Assembly (NCBI RefSeq): GCF_004353915.1
Contig: NZ_SMRP01000031.1
Location: 1-64,000, forward strand
Direction: 5' to 3'
DNA: 64,000 nt
Source: Paraburkholderia silviterrae
GTDB lineage: Bacteria > Pseudomonadota > Gammaproteobacteria > Burkholderiales > Burkholderiaceae
Each line of letters starts with the position of its first letter. The first letter of the stretch is position 1. A program made the translations under genes and the position numbers. The notes beneath the pieces are model-generated. The model ran no database searches. It was not told where the DNA came from and saw only the letters and a program-made list of their open reading frames with translations. Below, in pieces: positions 43,330-52,522 of this stretch.

Positions 43330-44859
43330 GTGACTCAACAGAATCGCTACGATCTGCTCGTCGTGGGTGGCGGGATCAACGGCGCGGGCATCGCGCGCGA
43401 CGCGGCCGGGCGCGGGCTTTCCGTGCTCCTTTGCGAGCAGGACGACCTCGCCTCGCATACGTCGTCGGCCAGCACGAAGCTGATTCACGGGGGGCTGCGC
43501 TATCTCGAGTACCGCGAGTTCGGCCTCGTGCGCAAGGCGCTGCAGGAGCGCGAGACGCTGTTGCGCTCGGCGCCGCACATCATGTGGCCGCTGCGCTTCG
43601 TGATGCCGCACATGCCCAGCCTGCGCCCCGCGTGGCTGATCCGCATCGGCCTCTTTCTCTACGATCACCTCGCGAAGCGCGAACTGCTGCCGGGCTCGCG
43701 CGGGATCGACATGCGCCGCCACGCGGCGGGCACGCCGCTCATCGACACCATCCGGCGCGGCTTCGTCTACTCGGACGGCTGGGTGGACGACGCGCGCCTC
43801 GTCGTGCTCAACGCGCTCGACGCGCAGGAGCGCGGCGCGCAGATTCTCACGCGGACCCAGCTCGTTTCCGCGCAGCGCAAGAACGGCGAGTGGCTGGCCA
43901 TCCTGCGCCGGCCCGACGGCAGCACCTTCGACGTGCGCGCACGCGCCGTGGCCAATGCGGCGGGCCCGTGGGTGGGCGAGGTGCTGCACGGCGCGCTCGG
44001 GCGTGGCGCGCAGCATAGCGTGCGCCTCGTGAAGGGCAGCCATATCGTGACGAAGCGGCTCTTCGACCACGATCACGCGTACATCTTCCAGAACCCGGAC
44101 AAGCGCATCATCTTTGCGATTCCCTACGAGCACGACTTCACGCTGATCGGCACGACCGACGTGGAATACCGCAACGATCCCGCGAAGGTGTCGATCGACG
44201 GCGACGAGACGCGCTATCTGTGCGACTCCATCAACCGCTATTTCAAGCGCAAGATCTCACCCGCCGACGTGCACTGGACCTACTCGGGCGTGCGTCCGCT
44301 ACTCGAAGAAGAGGGCGCGAAGAACGCATCGGCCGTCACGCGTGACTATCGTCTGGAGATGGACGACGAAGGCGCGCCGCTGCTCTCCGTGTTCGGCGGC
44401 AAGATCACGACGTTTCGCAAGCTCGCGGAAGAGGCCGGCGACATGCTGTGCCGCGCGCTGGGCAGCGACGCGCCCAGCTGGACCGAGGGCGAGGCGCTGC
44501 CGGGCGGCGACATCGCGCACGCGCGCTTCGCGCCCTTCGCCGAAGCCTTCGCCAGACGCTTCGCCTGGCTGCCCGCGCCGCTCGCGCTGCGCTACGCGCG
44601 CGCTTACGGCACGCGCGCCGAGCGCCTGATCGGCCATGCTACGTCGCTTGAAGACTTGGGTGCGCAAATTGCCCCTGGCATCTACGAAGCGGAGCTGCGT
44701 TATTTGCGCGACACCGAATGGGCGACCTGCGCCGAAGACGTGCTGTGGCGCCGCTCGAAGCTCGGCCTGCACGTGGCGCCAGGCACGCTGGACGCGGTCA
44801 CGGCCGCGCTCGAATCGTGGTTTGCCGCGAGCCGCGCGCGGACCGCGGTGCCGCACTGA
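43330..44859 (+). CDS. glpD: Aerobic glycerol-3-phosphate dehydrogenase
   Basis: 509 residues, GTG start behind AGGA. N-terminal FAD site (LLVVGGGINGAGIARDAAGRG), substrate and FAD region SASTKLIHGGLRYLEYREFGLVRKAL, and RPLLEEEGAKNASAVTRDY, all GlpD-specific. It oxidises glycerol-3-phosphate to dihydroxyacetone phosphate at the inner membrane and passes electrons to ubiquinone. The C-terminal regulatory helical domain is present. It lies downstream of the operator-like cluster and 166 bp before glpK. Confidence 0.95.
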   Translation: MTQQNRYDLLVVGGGINGAGIARDAAGRGLSVLLCEQDDLASHTSSASTKLIHGGLRYLEYREFGLVRKALQERETLLRSAPHIMWPLRFVMPHMPSLRPAWLIRIGLFLYDHLAKRELLPGSRGIDMRRHAAGTPLIDTIRRGFVYSDGWVDDARLVVLNALDAQERGAQILTRTQLVSAQRKNGEWLAILRRPDGSTFDVRARAVANAAGPWVGEVLHGALGRGAQHSVRLVKGSHIVTKRLFDHDHAYIFQNPDKRIIFAIPYEHDFTLIGTTDVEYRNDPAKVSIDGDETRYLCDSINRYFKRKISPADVHWTYSGVRPLLEEEGAKNASAVTRDYRLEMDDEGAPLLSVFGGKITTFRKLAEEAGDMLCRALGSDAPSWTEGEALPGGDIAHARFAPFAEAFARRFAWLPAPLALRYARAYGTRAERLIGHATSLEDLGAQIAPGIYEAELRYLRDTEWATCAEDVLWRRSKLGLHVAPGTLDAVTAALESWFAASRARTAVPH

Positions 44860-44866
44860 GCATCGC

Positions 44867-44950
44867 GCGCATCGAGTCACGCACATCGAGTCACGCGCAT
44901 CGAGTCACGCACATCGAGTCACGCACATCGAGTCACGCGCATTGAGTCAC
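44867..44950 (+). repeat. Tandem repeat, six 14-bp units, between glpD and glpK
   Basis: The unit GCRCATCGAGTCAC recurs six times without gaps; four units are perfect apart from the G/A at position 3 and the last has ATTGAG. It starts 7 bp past the glpD stop. The unit contains GAGTCAC; no dyad is seen. Confidence 0.85.
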
Positions 44951-45025
44951 GAACAATCAGCACCACCCCCCCGCGCTGCGCCTCGCGGCGCGCATCACAA
45001 CTACTTACGGATGGAGATGAGAGAC

Positions 45026-46531
45026 ATGCAGGACCAACAGTACATTCTTGCGCTCGACCAGGGCACGACAAGCTCGCGTGCGATGCTGTTCGACCGGCAG
45101 GGCCAGATCGTCTCGGTCGCCCAGAAGGAGTTCGAACAGATTTATCCGCGCCCGGGCTGGGTCGAGCACGATCCGCAGGAAATCTGGTCGACGCAGGCGG
45201 GCGTGGCGGCCGAAGCCGTCACGCGCGCGGGTCTGAACGGCACCAATATCGCTGCCATCGGTATCACGAACCAGCGCGAGACCACCATCGTCTGGGACCG
45301 CGAGACCGGCCACCCGATCTATAACGCCATCGTCTGGCAGGACCGCCGCACGGCCGACTTCTGCGACGAGCTCAAGGCGCAGGGCCTCGAAGCCATGGTG
45401 CGCGCGAAGACCGGCTTGCCGATCGATTCGTACTTCTCCGGCACCAAGATCCGCTGGATTCTCGACAACGTGGAAGGCGCGCGCGAAAAGGCACGGCAAG
45501 GCAAGCTCGCGTTCGGTACCGTCGACAGCTGGCTCGTCTGGAACTTCACGAAGCACGAGCTGCACGTGACCGACGTGACGAACGCCTCGCGCACGATGCT
45601 CTTCAACATCCATACCCGCAACTGGGACGACGAGCTGCTCGAAGCGCTCGACATTCCACGCAGCATGCTGCCCGAAGTCCGTTCGTCATCCGAAGTATAT
45701 GGGCCGACCAAGACCACGGTGTTCGCTTCGAAGATCCCGCTCGCAGGCATTGCGGGCGACCAGCAGGCGGCGCTGTTCGGCCAGATGTGCACGGCTTCGG
45801 GCATGGTGAAGAACACCTACGGCACGGGCTGCTTCCTGATGATGAACACGGGCACCAAGCCCATCGAGTCGAAGAACAATCTCGTGACGACCATCGCCTG
45901 GCAGATTGGCGACGAGGTGAACTACGCGCTCGAAGGCAGCATCTTCATCGCGGGCGCCGTGGTGCAATGGCTGCGCGACGGCATGGGCGTGATCAAGAGC
46001 GCGGCGGAAGTCGAAGCGCTCGCCGCGAGCGTGCCGCACACGGACGGCGTGTATCTCGTGCCCGCCTTCGCCGGCCTCGGCGCGCCGCACTGGAACGCGC
46101 ATGCGCGCGGCTCGTTGTTCGGCGTGACGCGTGGCACGACCTCGGCGCACGTGGCGCGTGCGGCGCTCGATTCGATCGCGTATCAATCGCTCGACGTGCT
46201 CGCCGCCATGGAAGCCGATTCGGGCATCAGCGTGGGCGAGCTGCGCGTGGATGGCGGCGCGAGCGCGAACAACCTGCTCATGCAGTTCCAGGCGGACCTG
46301 CTCGGCGTGGATGCGGTGCGTCCGCAGATTACCGAAACCACCGCGCTGGGCGCTGCCTATCTCGCGGGCCTCGCCACCGGCTACTGGAATAGCGTGAACG
46401 AGCTGCAGAGCCAGTGGCACGTGGACAAGCGCTTCTCGCCCGCCATGCCGGCCTCGCAGGTCGACGTTTGCCGCGCGGGCTGGCAGCGCGCGGTGCGCGC
46501 CGCCAAGGCGTGGGCCGACGACACGCAGTAA
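45026..46531 (+). CDS. glpK: Glycerol kinase
   Basis: 501 residues, the standard length. ALDQGTTSSRA at the N-terminus is the ATP-binding first motif of FGGY kinases, then GITNQRETTIVWDRETG, GTVDSWLVWNFT, GIAGDQQAALFGQ and GELRVDGGASANNLLMQ. It phosphorylates glycerol in the cytosol, giving the substrate of GlpD. The ATG at 45026 has GGAG/GAGAG upstream; the frame is open further back but that part overlaps glpD and the tandem repeat. Confidence 0.95.
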   Translation: MQDQQYILALDQGTTSSRAMLFDRQGQIVSVAQKEFEQIYPRPGWVEHDPQEIWSTQAGVAAEAVTRAGLNGTNIAAIGITNQRETTIVWDRETGHPIYNAIVWQDRRTADFCDELKAQGLEAMVRAKTGLPIDSYFSGTKIRWILDNVEGAREKARQGKLAFGTVDSWLVWNFTKHELHVTDVTNASRTMLFNIHTRNWDDELLEALDIPRSMLPEVRSSSEVYGPTKTTVFASKIPLAGIAGDQQAALFGQMCTASGMVKNTYGTGCFLMMNTGTKPIESKNNLVTTIAWQIGDEVNYALEGSIFIAGAVVQWLRDGMGVIKSAAEVEALAASVPHTDGVYLVPAFAGLGAPHWNAHARGSLFGVTRGTTSAHVARAALDSIAYQSLDVLAAMEADSGISVGELRVDGGASANNLLMQFQADLLGVDAVRPQITETTALGAAYLAGLATGYWNSVNELQSQWHVDKRFSPAMPASQVDVCRAGWQRAVRAAKAWADDTQ

Positions 46532-46654
46532 CTGCACACCGACGACCAGCAAAAGTATCTCGACCTTAAAAACACAATAACCCGCGGGCGGGCCGCGCGG
46601 CCGCGTTGCATCGGCTGCGCGCGCCCGGCCCGGATTCAAAGAGAGACAAATCGA

Positions 46655-47371
46655 ATGTCACCCTATATTGCTGAATTCATCGGCACGGCGATTCTCGTGC
46701 TGCTCGGCAACGGCGCGGTCGCCAACGTGCTGCTCGCGAAGACCAAGGGCAAGGGCGCCGACCTCATCGTCATCGTGATGGGCTGGGCGATGGCCGTGTT
46801 CGTGGCCGTCTACGTGACCGCGTCGTATAGCGGCGCGCATCTGAACCCGATCGTGACGATCAGCCTCGCGCTCGCGGGCAAGTTCGCATGGTCGAAGGTG
46901 GGCGGCTATATTGCCGCGCAGATGCTCGGCGGCATGGCGGGCGCGTTCCTCGTGTGGCTCGCCTATCGCCAGCACTTCGCGAACGAAGCGGACTCCGACG
47001 TCAAGCTCGCCGTGTTCTGCACTGCGCCCGCGATCCGCAGCGTGCGGCACAACGTGATCACCGAAGCCATCTGCACCTTCGTGTTGATCCTCGGCGTGCT
47101 GTATCTCGCTTCGCCGCAGGTGGGGCTCGGTGCGCTCGACGCGCTGCCGGTCGGCCTGCTCGTGCTCGGCATCGGCATTTCGCTGGGCGGCCCCACGGGC
47201 TACGCCATGAGCCCGGCGCGCGATCTCTCGCCGCGCATCATGCATGCGCTGTTGCCGATCCCGGGCAAGCGTGACAGCGACTGGCGCTACGCGTGGATTC
47301 CGGTGTTCGGGCCGCTCGTGGGCGGTGTGGCGGCATCGTCGCTGTATCTGTACCTGCACGCGATGCACTGA
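46655..47371 (+). CDS. glpF: Glycerol uptake facilitator, with altered NPA motifs
   Basis: 238 residues, six membrane segments plus two half-helices of the aquaporin fold. The first NPA motif is NPI (GAHLNPIVTI) and the second SPA (GYAMSPARDLSPR); the glyceroporin Asp after the second motif (ARD) is kept. The order with glpK upstream strongly supports glycerol transport. The two motif changes differ from E. coli GlpF and may alter pore geometry. ATG at 46655. Confidence 0.87.
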   Translation: MSPYIAEFIGTAILVLLGNGAVANVLLAKTKGKGADLIVIVMGWAMAVFVAVYVTASYSGAHLNPIVTISLALAGKFAWSKVGGYIAAQMLGGMAGAFLVWLAYRQHFANEADSDVKLAVFCTAPAIRSVRHNVITEAICTFVLILGVLYLASPQVGLGALDALPVGLLVLGIGISLGGPTGYAMSPARDLSPRIMHALLPIPGKRDSDWRYAWIPVFGPLVGGVAASSLYLYLHAMH

Positions 47372-47420
47372 GTGTCGTCAATCGTTCGCGGGCCTGGTAT
47401 CGAACCCGGCCCGCGTGCGC

Positions 47421-49250
47421 CTATAGCCTATTCGCGAGGCGGGTTTCTTCACCTTTAGGTGCAGCAGGGAAGGCTGCCAATCTCTGCGCGACTCGCGTCA
47501 CCACAGGTTGCCAGTCGCCCGGCCGAGGTTGCCGAAACAAGGTCACGCTGTCGTACCATCGTTGCGATTCCTGCGTCCCCCACGCCCATTGCGAAACGCG
47601 ATCGAGCATCGCCAACACGGGCGTGCCTAGCGCGCCGCCCAGATGCAGCGGGGCGCTGTCGATCGTCACAATCGCATCGAGTGCGCAGACATGCGCGGCC
47701 ACGTCTTCGAAGCCGTCGCGGTAGCACGGCGTCAGGTCGCAGTGCGGCACGTTCGCGGGCAGAGCCGTATGCCCAGGCGAAAGGGGATGGAAGACCACAT
47801 TGTCCAACGCGAACAGCGGCGCCAGCTCCTCAAGCGCCATTGATCGCTGTGCGTCGCGCCGGTGGTTGGGGTCGCCGCGCCAAACGAGACCGATCTGAAG
47901 CGCGTCACCCAACGGCGTTGCCTCGCGCACACGGGACCGCCATTGCGCGGCACGCGACGCGTCTGGCTCGAGATAGGGCATGCCGCGCACCTGCTCCGGC
48001 TTCAAGCGAAGCATGAAAGGCACGCTCATCATCGGCAGGCAGTAGTCGGGAGTCCCAAGCTCCGCATAGTTTTTCGCTTCGATCTCGATGCAAGGCGCGT
48101 AGTAGCGAGCGAAGAGCGTGCGCAGTGCGCGCCTGCACGCCAGGATCAGACGGCCGCCTTCGGCCTGTACGCGCGCCGCGAGTGCGGGAATCAGTCTGAC
48201 CATCTGGATGTCGTCGCCATGTCCCTGCTCGCTATAGACCATCAGCGTGCGGCCTTTGAGCGGCTGCCCGGTCCAGTGAGGAGCCAATCCCGTCATGATG
48301 GACACGACGCTGTTTGACGCGCGGTCCTCGCGGGTGAGGCGCCCTTCGTATCGCGCCCAGCCGCGTGGCCAGTCGCCCTGGCGCAACTCCAGTTCGGCGA
48401 GATCGACGGCCGATGTGGGTGCGTTGCTGTCGAGTGCGAGCGCTCGTTCATACAATTTCCGGGCCGCGCCGTAACGCGCCTGTTCCGCGACAAACTGCGC
48501 CAGCGCAGCCGCTACGTCGCTGTTTCCCGGGTGGTGGGCGTCGGCGACGCGCATCGTTGCCTCCGCCGCGGCGGGGTCATGGCGGCGCCATTGCGCACAG
48601 GCCAGCTGCCACGACATTTCGAGGTCGCCAGGACGATGGGCGAGCTGCGAGCGGCACACCTGTTCGACCGCTTGCCAATCGCCGGCATACCGCCGCTCTA
48701 GAATCAGTTGCAGCGGCAATGCCGGATCAATCATCGGATCGATCTGCCAGGCGCGCAGCAAGGCCGTTTGGCGCAACTTGAGTGTCGCCTCGTCGGAGTA
48801 GCCGGACAATGCGCACGCGATCAGCCAGTGTATGCGGGCATCGTTCGGGTGATGAGTCGCGAGCGCGGTCATGAGGTGCAACGCCATCGCGCGGCCGTCG
48901 ATCTGGTCCGTTATCCAGGTCGCCCATTGCATGGCCTCGTCCGGCTCGAGAGCTTGGGCAGCAAGCGTGACGAGTTTCAGAGCGGCGTCATCGCGCCCGG
49001 TTGCGTTTGCGAACAATGCGCATCGCAGGAATCGAGTGCCAGGGTTGACGACGTTCGACGTGCATCGCTTCTGTTGCTCCGGCGTGGCTTTGATGCCGAG
49101 GCCTGCCATCAGGTCTGCCTCAAGACAGGCGCTTTGACCAGAGGAATCGAATGCTATAGCGAGGCGTTGGGCTGCGTGGACGCCATCGGATTGCAATGAC
49201 TTGAAGACCGGTAGAAAGGTATCGCTGGCGGGTGAGATTGGTTGATTCAT
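47421..49250 (-). CDS. TPR-containing glycosyltransferase-like protein
   Basis: 609 residues. The first half is a chain of TPR-like helical repeats (TFLRCALFANATGRDDAALKLV, LACAQWRRHDPAAAEATMRVA, ALAQFVAEQARYGAARKLYERALALD). The second half is a GT-B fold of the heptosyltransferase/OGT-like type (GLVWRGDPNHRRDAQRSMALEEL, VTIDSAPLHLGGALGTPVLAML, WYDSVTLFRQPRPGDWQPV). It would transfer a sugar; acceptor unknown. The ATG at 49250 follows AGGAG. Not linked functionally to the glp genes. Confidence 0.78.
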   Translation of the reverse strand: MNQPISPASDTFLPVFKSLQSDGVHAAQRLAIAFDSSGQSACLEADLMAGLGIKATPEQQKRCTSNVVNPGTRFLRCALFANATGRDDAALKLVTLAAQALEPDEAMQWATWITDQIDGRAMALHLMTALATHHPNDARIHWLIACALSGYSDEATLKLRQTALLRAWQIDPMIDPALPLQLILERRYAGDWQAVEQVCRSQLAHRPGDLEMSWQLACAQWRRHDPAAAEATMRVADAHHPGNSDVAAALAQFVAEQARYGAARKLYERALALDSNAPTSAVDLAELELRQGDWPRGWARYEGRLTREDRASNSVVSIMTGLAPHWTGQPLKGRTLMVYSEQGHGDDIQMVRLIPALAARVQAEGGRLILACRRALRTLFARYYAPCIEIEAKNYAELGTPDYCLPMMSVPFMLRLKPEQVRGMPYLEPDASRAAQWRSRVREATPLGDALQIGLVWRGDPNHRRDAQRSMALEELAPLFALDNVVFHPLSPGHTALPANVPHCDLTPCYRDGFEDVAAHVCALDAIVTIDSAPLHLGGALGTPVLAMLDRVSQWAWGTQESQRWYDSVTLFRQPRPGDWQPVVTRVAQRLAAFPAAPKGEETRLANRL

Positions 49251-49371
49251 TCACGCGCTCCTGGGAGAAATTCAATGAGCACGAATCGGGATTTCCGTCT
49301 CGCACGCAATGCTCTCGCTGCGTTCGCGGCGAGCGCTATAGGACCGCTCCGAAAAGGGCGTGTAAAACGGG

Positions 49372-49396
49372 CGCGGCCCGAGCGTATCGGGCCGCG
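49372..49396 (-). terminator. Possible terminator of the exchanger gene
   Basis: CGCGGCCCGA and TCGGGCCGCG pair over a 5-nt loop. On the minus strand a short T run (TTTT) follows after CCCG. It lies 64 bp past the exchanger stop. Confidence 0.5.
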
Positions 49397-49459
49397 GTGC
49401 AAAAAAAGAACAGGTAACGTCGAGTCAACCTCCAGGCAACTTCGACGCGCCTTCGTGCA

Positions 49460-50464
49460 TCACTTCGGGATCACGCAGAGCATCGCCGCGAACGCCGCAT
49501 AGAGCCAGCCCACGTGCGTGAGCTGGCGGCTCTTCACTTGCGGGGCGCGGAACGCCCACTGCAGGAACACGATGGCGAGCATCGTCGTGACCGCGGCGAG
49601 AATCGACGGCGCACCGAGATGCCACGACGTGAAGAACAGGCCAAACGCGGTGGGAATGGTCGCCTGGATCATCATCGCGCCGCTGATGTTCGCGAGCGCG
49701 AGCCGCTCCTTGCCCTGACGCACCCAGATGATCGCGTTCATGACCTCCGGCAGTTCGGTGGCGATCGGGCTGAAGAGCAGCGCGGTCAGCTGCGGGCTCA
49801 TTCCGAGCCACGGACCCACCGCGCTAATCTGCTGCACGAAGAGGTGCGAGGCGAAAAAAATCACGACGAGCGCGCCCACGGTCTGGAGCAGAACCCAGAA
49901 CAGCGACGGATCCGCATCGCGCGGACGCAGCTTGAGCGGTTCGAGCCCCACGTCTTCCACGCTATCGCTCTCGTCGCTCAGCTCCTTCCAGCAATAAAGC
50001 GCGTAGGCCGCGAGAAACGCGATGCCGAGCAGAGGCTTGAAGCTGAACACCACGAGCCCGAGCCCGATCTTCACGACGAAGATCGCGAGAAACCAGAGTT
50101 GGTCGCGCCGCAGTCGGCGCGTGTCGGCGTCCACGGTGCCGGCGCGCGCGCGGCCCGCGCGTGCGGCCGTTGCCAGCAATGCAACGCCCACTACGGCATA
50201 GGCGACGGTGCTGAGCGCGAGCGGGCCGCCGATCGCCGCGCCAATGCCGATTTCCTTGTGGGCTGCATCGGCGCCGAAGGCGACGGCCACGAGCGTGACC
50301 ACGCTCTCGGGCAGCGCGGTGCCAAACGCGGCGAGAATCGTGCCGGTGGCCGTTTGCGTGACCTTGAGCTTCTGGCCGAGCCATTCGACGGCGTTGACGA
50401 AGGTCTCGCAAGACAGATAGATGATGCCGGCAGCGGCAATGAGCAGGGCGAACGTCCAGATCAT
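49460..50464 (-). CDS. Cation exchanger of the CaCA family, probably Mn2+-regulated
   Basis: 334 residues, about ten membrane segments in two inverted halves, each with an alpha-repeat: GTALPESVVTLV and SPIATELPEVMNAII. Their acidic residues form the cation site of Na+/Ca2+ exchanger relatives. A cytoplasmic loop (DESDSVEDVG...) separates them. The ATG at 50464 has GGAG 7 nt before it. The long leader contains a yybP-ykoY riboswitch, so the exported ion is likely Mn2+ (or Ca2+/Mn2+). Inference from the riboswitch, not from the protein. Confidence 0.85.
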   Translation of the reverse strand: MIWTFALLIAAAGIIYLSCETFVNAVEWLGQKLKVTQTATGTILAAFGTALPESVVTLVAVAFGADAAHKEIGIGAAIGGPLALSTVAYAVVGVALLATAARAGRARAGTVDADTRRLRRDQLWFLAIFVVKIGLGLVVFSFKPLLGIAFLAAYALYCWKELSDESDSVEDVGLEPLKLRPRDADPSLFWVLLQTVGALVVIFFASHLFVQQISAVGPWLGMSPQLTALLFSPIATELPEVMNAIIWVRQGKERLALANISGAMMIQATIPTAFGLFFTSWHLGAPSILAAVTTMLAIVFLQWAFRAPQVKSRQLTHVGWLYAAFAAMLCVIPK

Positions 50465-50587
50465 GACGCGCGCTCCGTAGTGCGCGCACAGGTGCAGGTG
50501 CGGGAAAGGCGGAACATGGGTATCGGCATTCCTCGGGCTGGACGATCGGACCAATGACGCAATCCCCCCGCCCAGCCCGGGTGTGAG

Positions 50588-50705
50588 GGATAACGCCATA
50601 GGTCTCGTCAGGCCGAAGAACGGCTGCCGGCGCCATGGCACTGTGTGCCAATCATGTTGACGCCGGCGCGGCACGCGTTGCGCGTGACGCAGACTACTCC
50701 CCTAA
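50588..50705 (-). ncRNA. yybP-ykoY-type manganese riboswitch
   Basis: On the minus strand the leader contains TTAGGGGAGTAG (50705-50694), GTCAACATG (50661-50653), a TGGCAC/GTGCCA hairpin (50650-50636) and GACGAGACC followed by TATGGCGTTATCC (50609-50588). These are the GGGGAGUAG and GAGACC loops of the Mn2+-sensing family in the right order. A TATAAT box at 50720-50715 sits just upstream. The leader is about 240 nt to the exchanger ATG. Confidence 0.75.
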
Positions 50706-50763
50706 GACCCGCGCATTATAGCCGACGAAGTCGGCCGCGCGGAAGGAAAGGGGCGAAGCCCGA

Positions 50764-51936
50764 TCAGAAGTGATGGCGGATACCGACCATCGCCATGGCC
50801 TGCTTGTTGGTGGTCGCGTCGTTGCCGAAGTCGGCGAACGAGGCATTGGCGTCGACGAGCGCGCCCGTATCGGCGTCGATCGTGTGGCCCGATGCCTTCT
50901 GGTAGCCCGCGAGCACGTAGATGTCGGTGCGCTTGGAGAGGAAGTAGTCGCCGCCGAGGCTGAACTGGTTATAGCTCGCGTTCACGCCGTTGCCGTGGCC
51001 CTTCGTGTAGTTGTAGCCGAAGCCGATCAACGCCACCGGCGTCACCTGGTAGTTGATGAACGCCTGGCCGGTGTTGAACTTCGTGTCGCTGTTGGGGCCG
51101 GACGCGCTCTGGTAGTTCGCGTAGTCGACGTTGCTGTACGAGAGGCCGAAGGTCACCGGACCATAGTTGTAGTTGCCCACCGCGCGGATGATCTGCAGTG
51201 AGTTGGCCGAAACGAAGCCGCCCGTGATCGCGGGCGAATCCACATTGACGTCGGTGTTCGGGTTCAGGCCGTCGAACGAGGCGGCCGTGCCGCTGTTGCT
51301 GTTGGCCTTGAAGTAGCCCGCACCGAAGCCGAACGGACCGTGGTTGTACGCCGCCGCGAGCGCCCACGTCTGGCCCGCGCCCATGCTGCCCGCCTGGCCG
51401 CCGAACGCGTACATCGCGCTTACCTGCAGGCCCGCCCAGTTCGGGCTCGTGTACTTGACCGAATTGTTGGTGCGGTAGCTGTTGTCGTAGTTGTCCATGT
51501 CGCCCGGCGTCGCGAATGCGGAGCCGAAGTTCACGTCGTCGGTCATCGGCTGGAGCAGGTCGATGAGCGGATCGTACTGGCGGCCCAGCGTGAAGGTGCC
51601 GGCCGTGTTCGAGTTCAGGCCCACCATGGCAGTACGGCCGAACATGCGCTGACCCTGGCCCTGCTTGCCGTTGTCGATGTTAAAGCCGCTTTCGAGCTTG
51701 AAGATCGCGGAGAGGCCGTTGCCGAGATCCTCGGTGCCCTTCAAGCCCCACAGGTTAGGCGACACGTTGCCGGACATCATCTCGAACGTGTTGCCCGAAC
51801 CGTGCTTGCCCGCCTGGTTGCCGAAGAAGGCAATCGAGGTGTCGAGCGCACCGTAGAGCGTCACGCTGCTTTGTGCATGAGCGGCGCCAGCAATGGAAGC
51901 CAGCGTGGCGGCGAGAGCGAGAGCGGTTTTTTTCAT
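50764..51936 (-). CDS. Outer-membrane porin (Burkholderia OmpC-like)
   Basis: 390 residues. Signal peptide MKKTALALAATLASIAGAAHA, then QSSVTLYGALDTSI and repeated amphipathic strands (GLSAIFKLESGFNID, LGRQYDPLIDLLQP), with the terminal Phe of GIRHHF required for assembly. It forms a general 16-stranded trimeric pore. The stop lies 44 bp from the riboswitch promoter of the next minus gene. The ATG at 51936 is preceded by an A-rich stretch. Confidence 0.93.
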   Translation of the reverse strand: MKKTALALAATLASIAGAAHAQSSVTLYGALDTSIAFFGNQAGKHGSGNTFEMMSGNVSPNLWGLKGTEDLGNGLSAIFKLESGFNIDNGKQGQGQRMFGRTAMVGLNSNTAGTFTLGRQYDPLIDLLQPMTDDVNFGSAFATPGDMDNYDNSYRTNNSVKYTSPNWAGLQVSAMYAFGGQAGSMGAGQTWALAAAYNHGPFGFGAGYFKANSNSGTAASFDGLNPNTDVNVDSPAITGGFVSANSLQIIRAVGNYNYGPVTFGLSYSNVDYANYQSASGPNSDTKFNTGQAFINYQVTPVALIGFGYNYTKGHGNGVNASYNQFSLGGDYFLSKRTDIYVLAGYQKASGHTIDADTGALVDANASFADFGNDATTNKQAMAMVGIRHHF

Positions 51937-52522
51937 TGGCGAATATTCATTAAAAAGTTGCGTGAGAGAGCGTGTACTTCATGAAAAACGAATCGCAGCG
52001 CGGCAGCAGCGCCTGGTCAATGCGCCGGGCAAATTCAGGGGCGATTATGCGTAACACGCTCTGTGGACGAATTTGAAAATCGGAAAGACTGAGTTTCAGA
52101 AAACGCATTCGTGCGCGCGTCCCGTCTGGACGGCGCTGCAAGGGCGCAGTGTGCGAAGGTGTTGTTTTTTTGCGGCTATCTGTGGCGTCGTGATGTGTGC
52201 ATGGGCACACATCACGGATACGCGCCGCGCTGGCCGATGCGCATGGCCAGGCGCGCATGCGGCTTTAGGTGACGTACTGCAGGTGCAATTTGCCGCGCGA
52301 GTCGATCAGGACAATTGATCGAATTCGCCTTCATCGTGGCGCGTGGCGGTCATGTGCCGGATCTTAAACATTTCTTCATTTCCCTGCGGATATTCGCGAG
52401 GGTTCGCGCCTCTATCCTTGCCACATGAATTGCATTGCAGCCCTGCGATGCATCGGGAACCGGCGTGCAACCGCGCCGGAACAGTCAACGGTAGCGGCCG
52501 CCTGGCCGGACAGGAGTTTGAA
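51937..52522. other. Long intergenic region with a perfect 11-bp hairpin
   Basis: GTGATGTGTGC (52190-52200) and its reverse complement (52205-52215) enclose a 4-nt loop. CTGGCC/GGCCAG (52230-52251) is a second, weaker dyad. No gene is convincing. The porin promoter and that of the 52523 gene should be here. Confidence 0.5.

Noticed and set aside
44867..44950. CRISPR array
   Set aside because: Units are 14 bp and contiguous without spacers.
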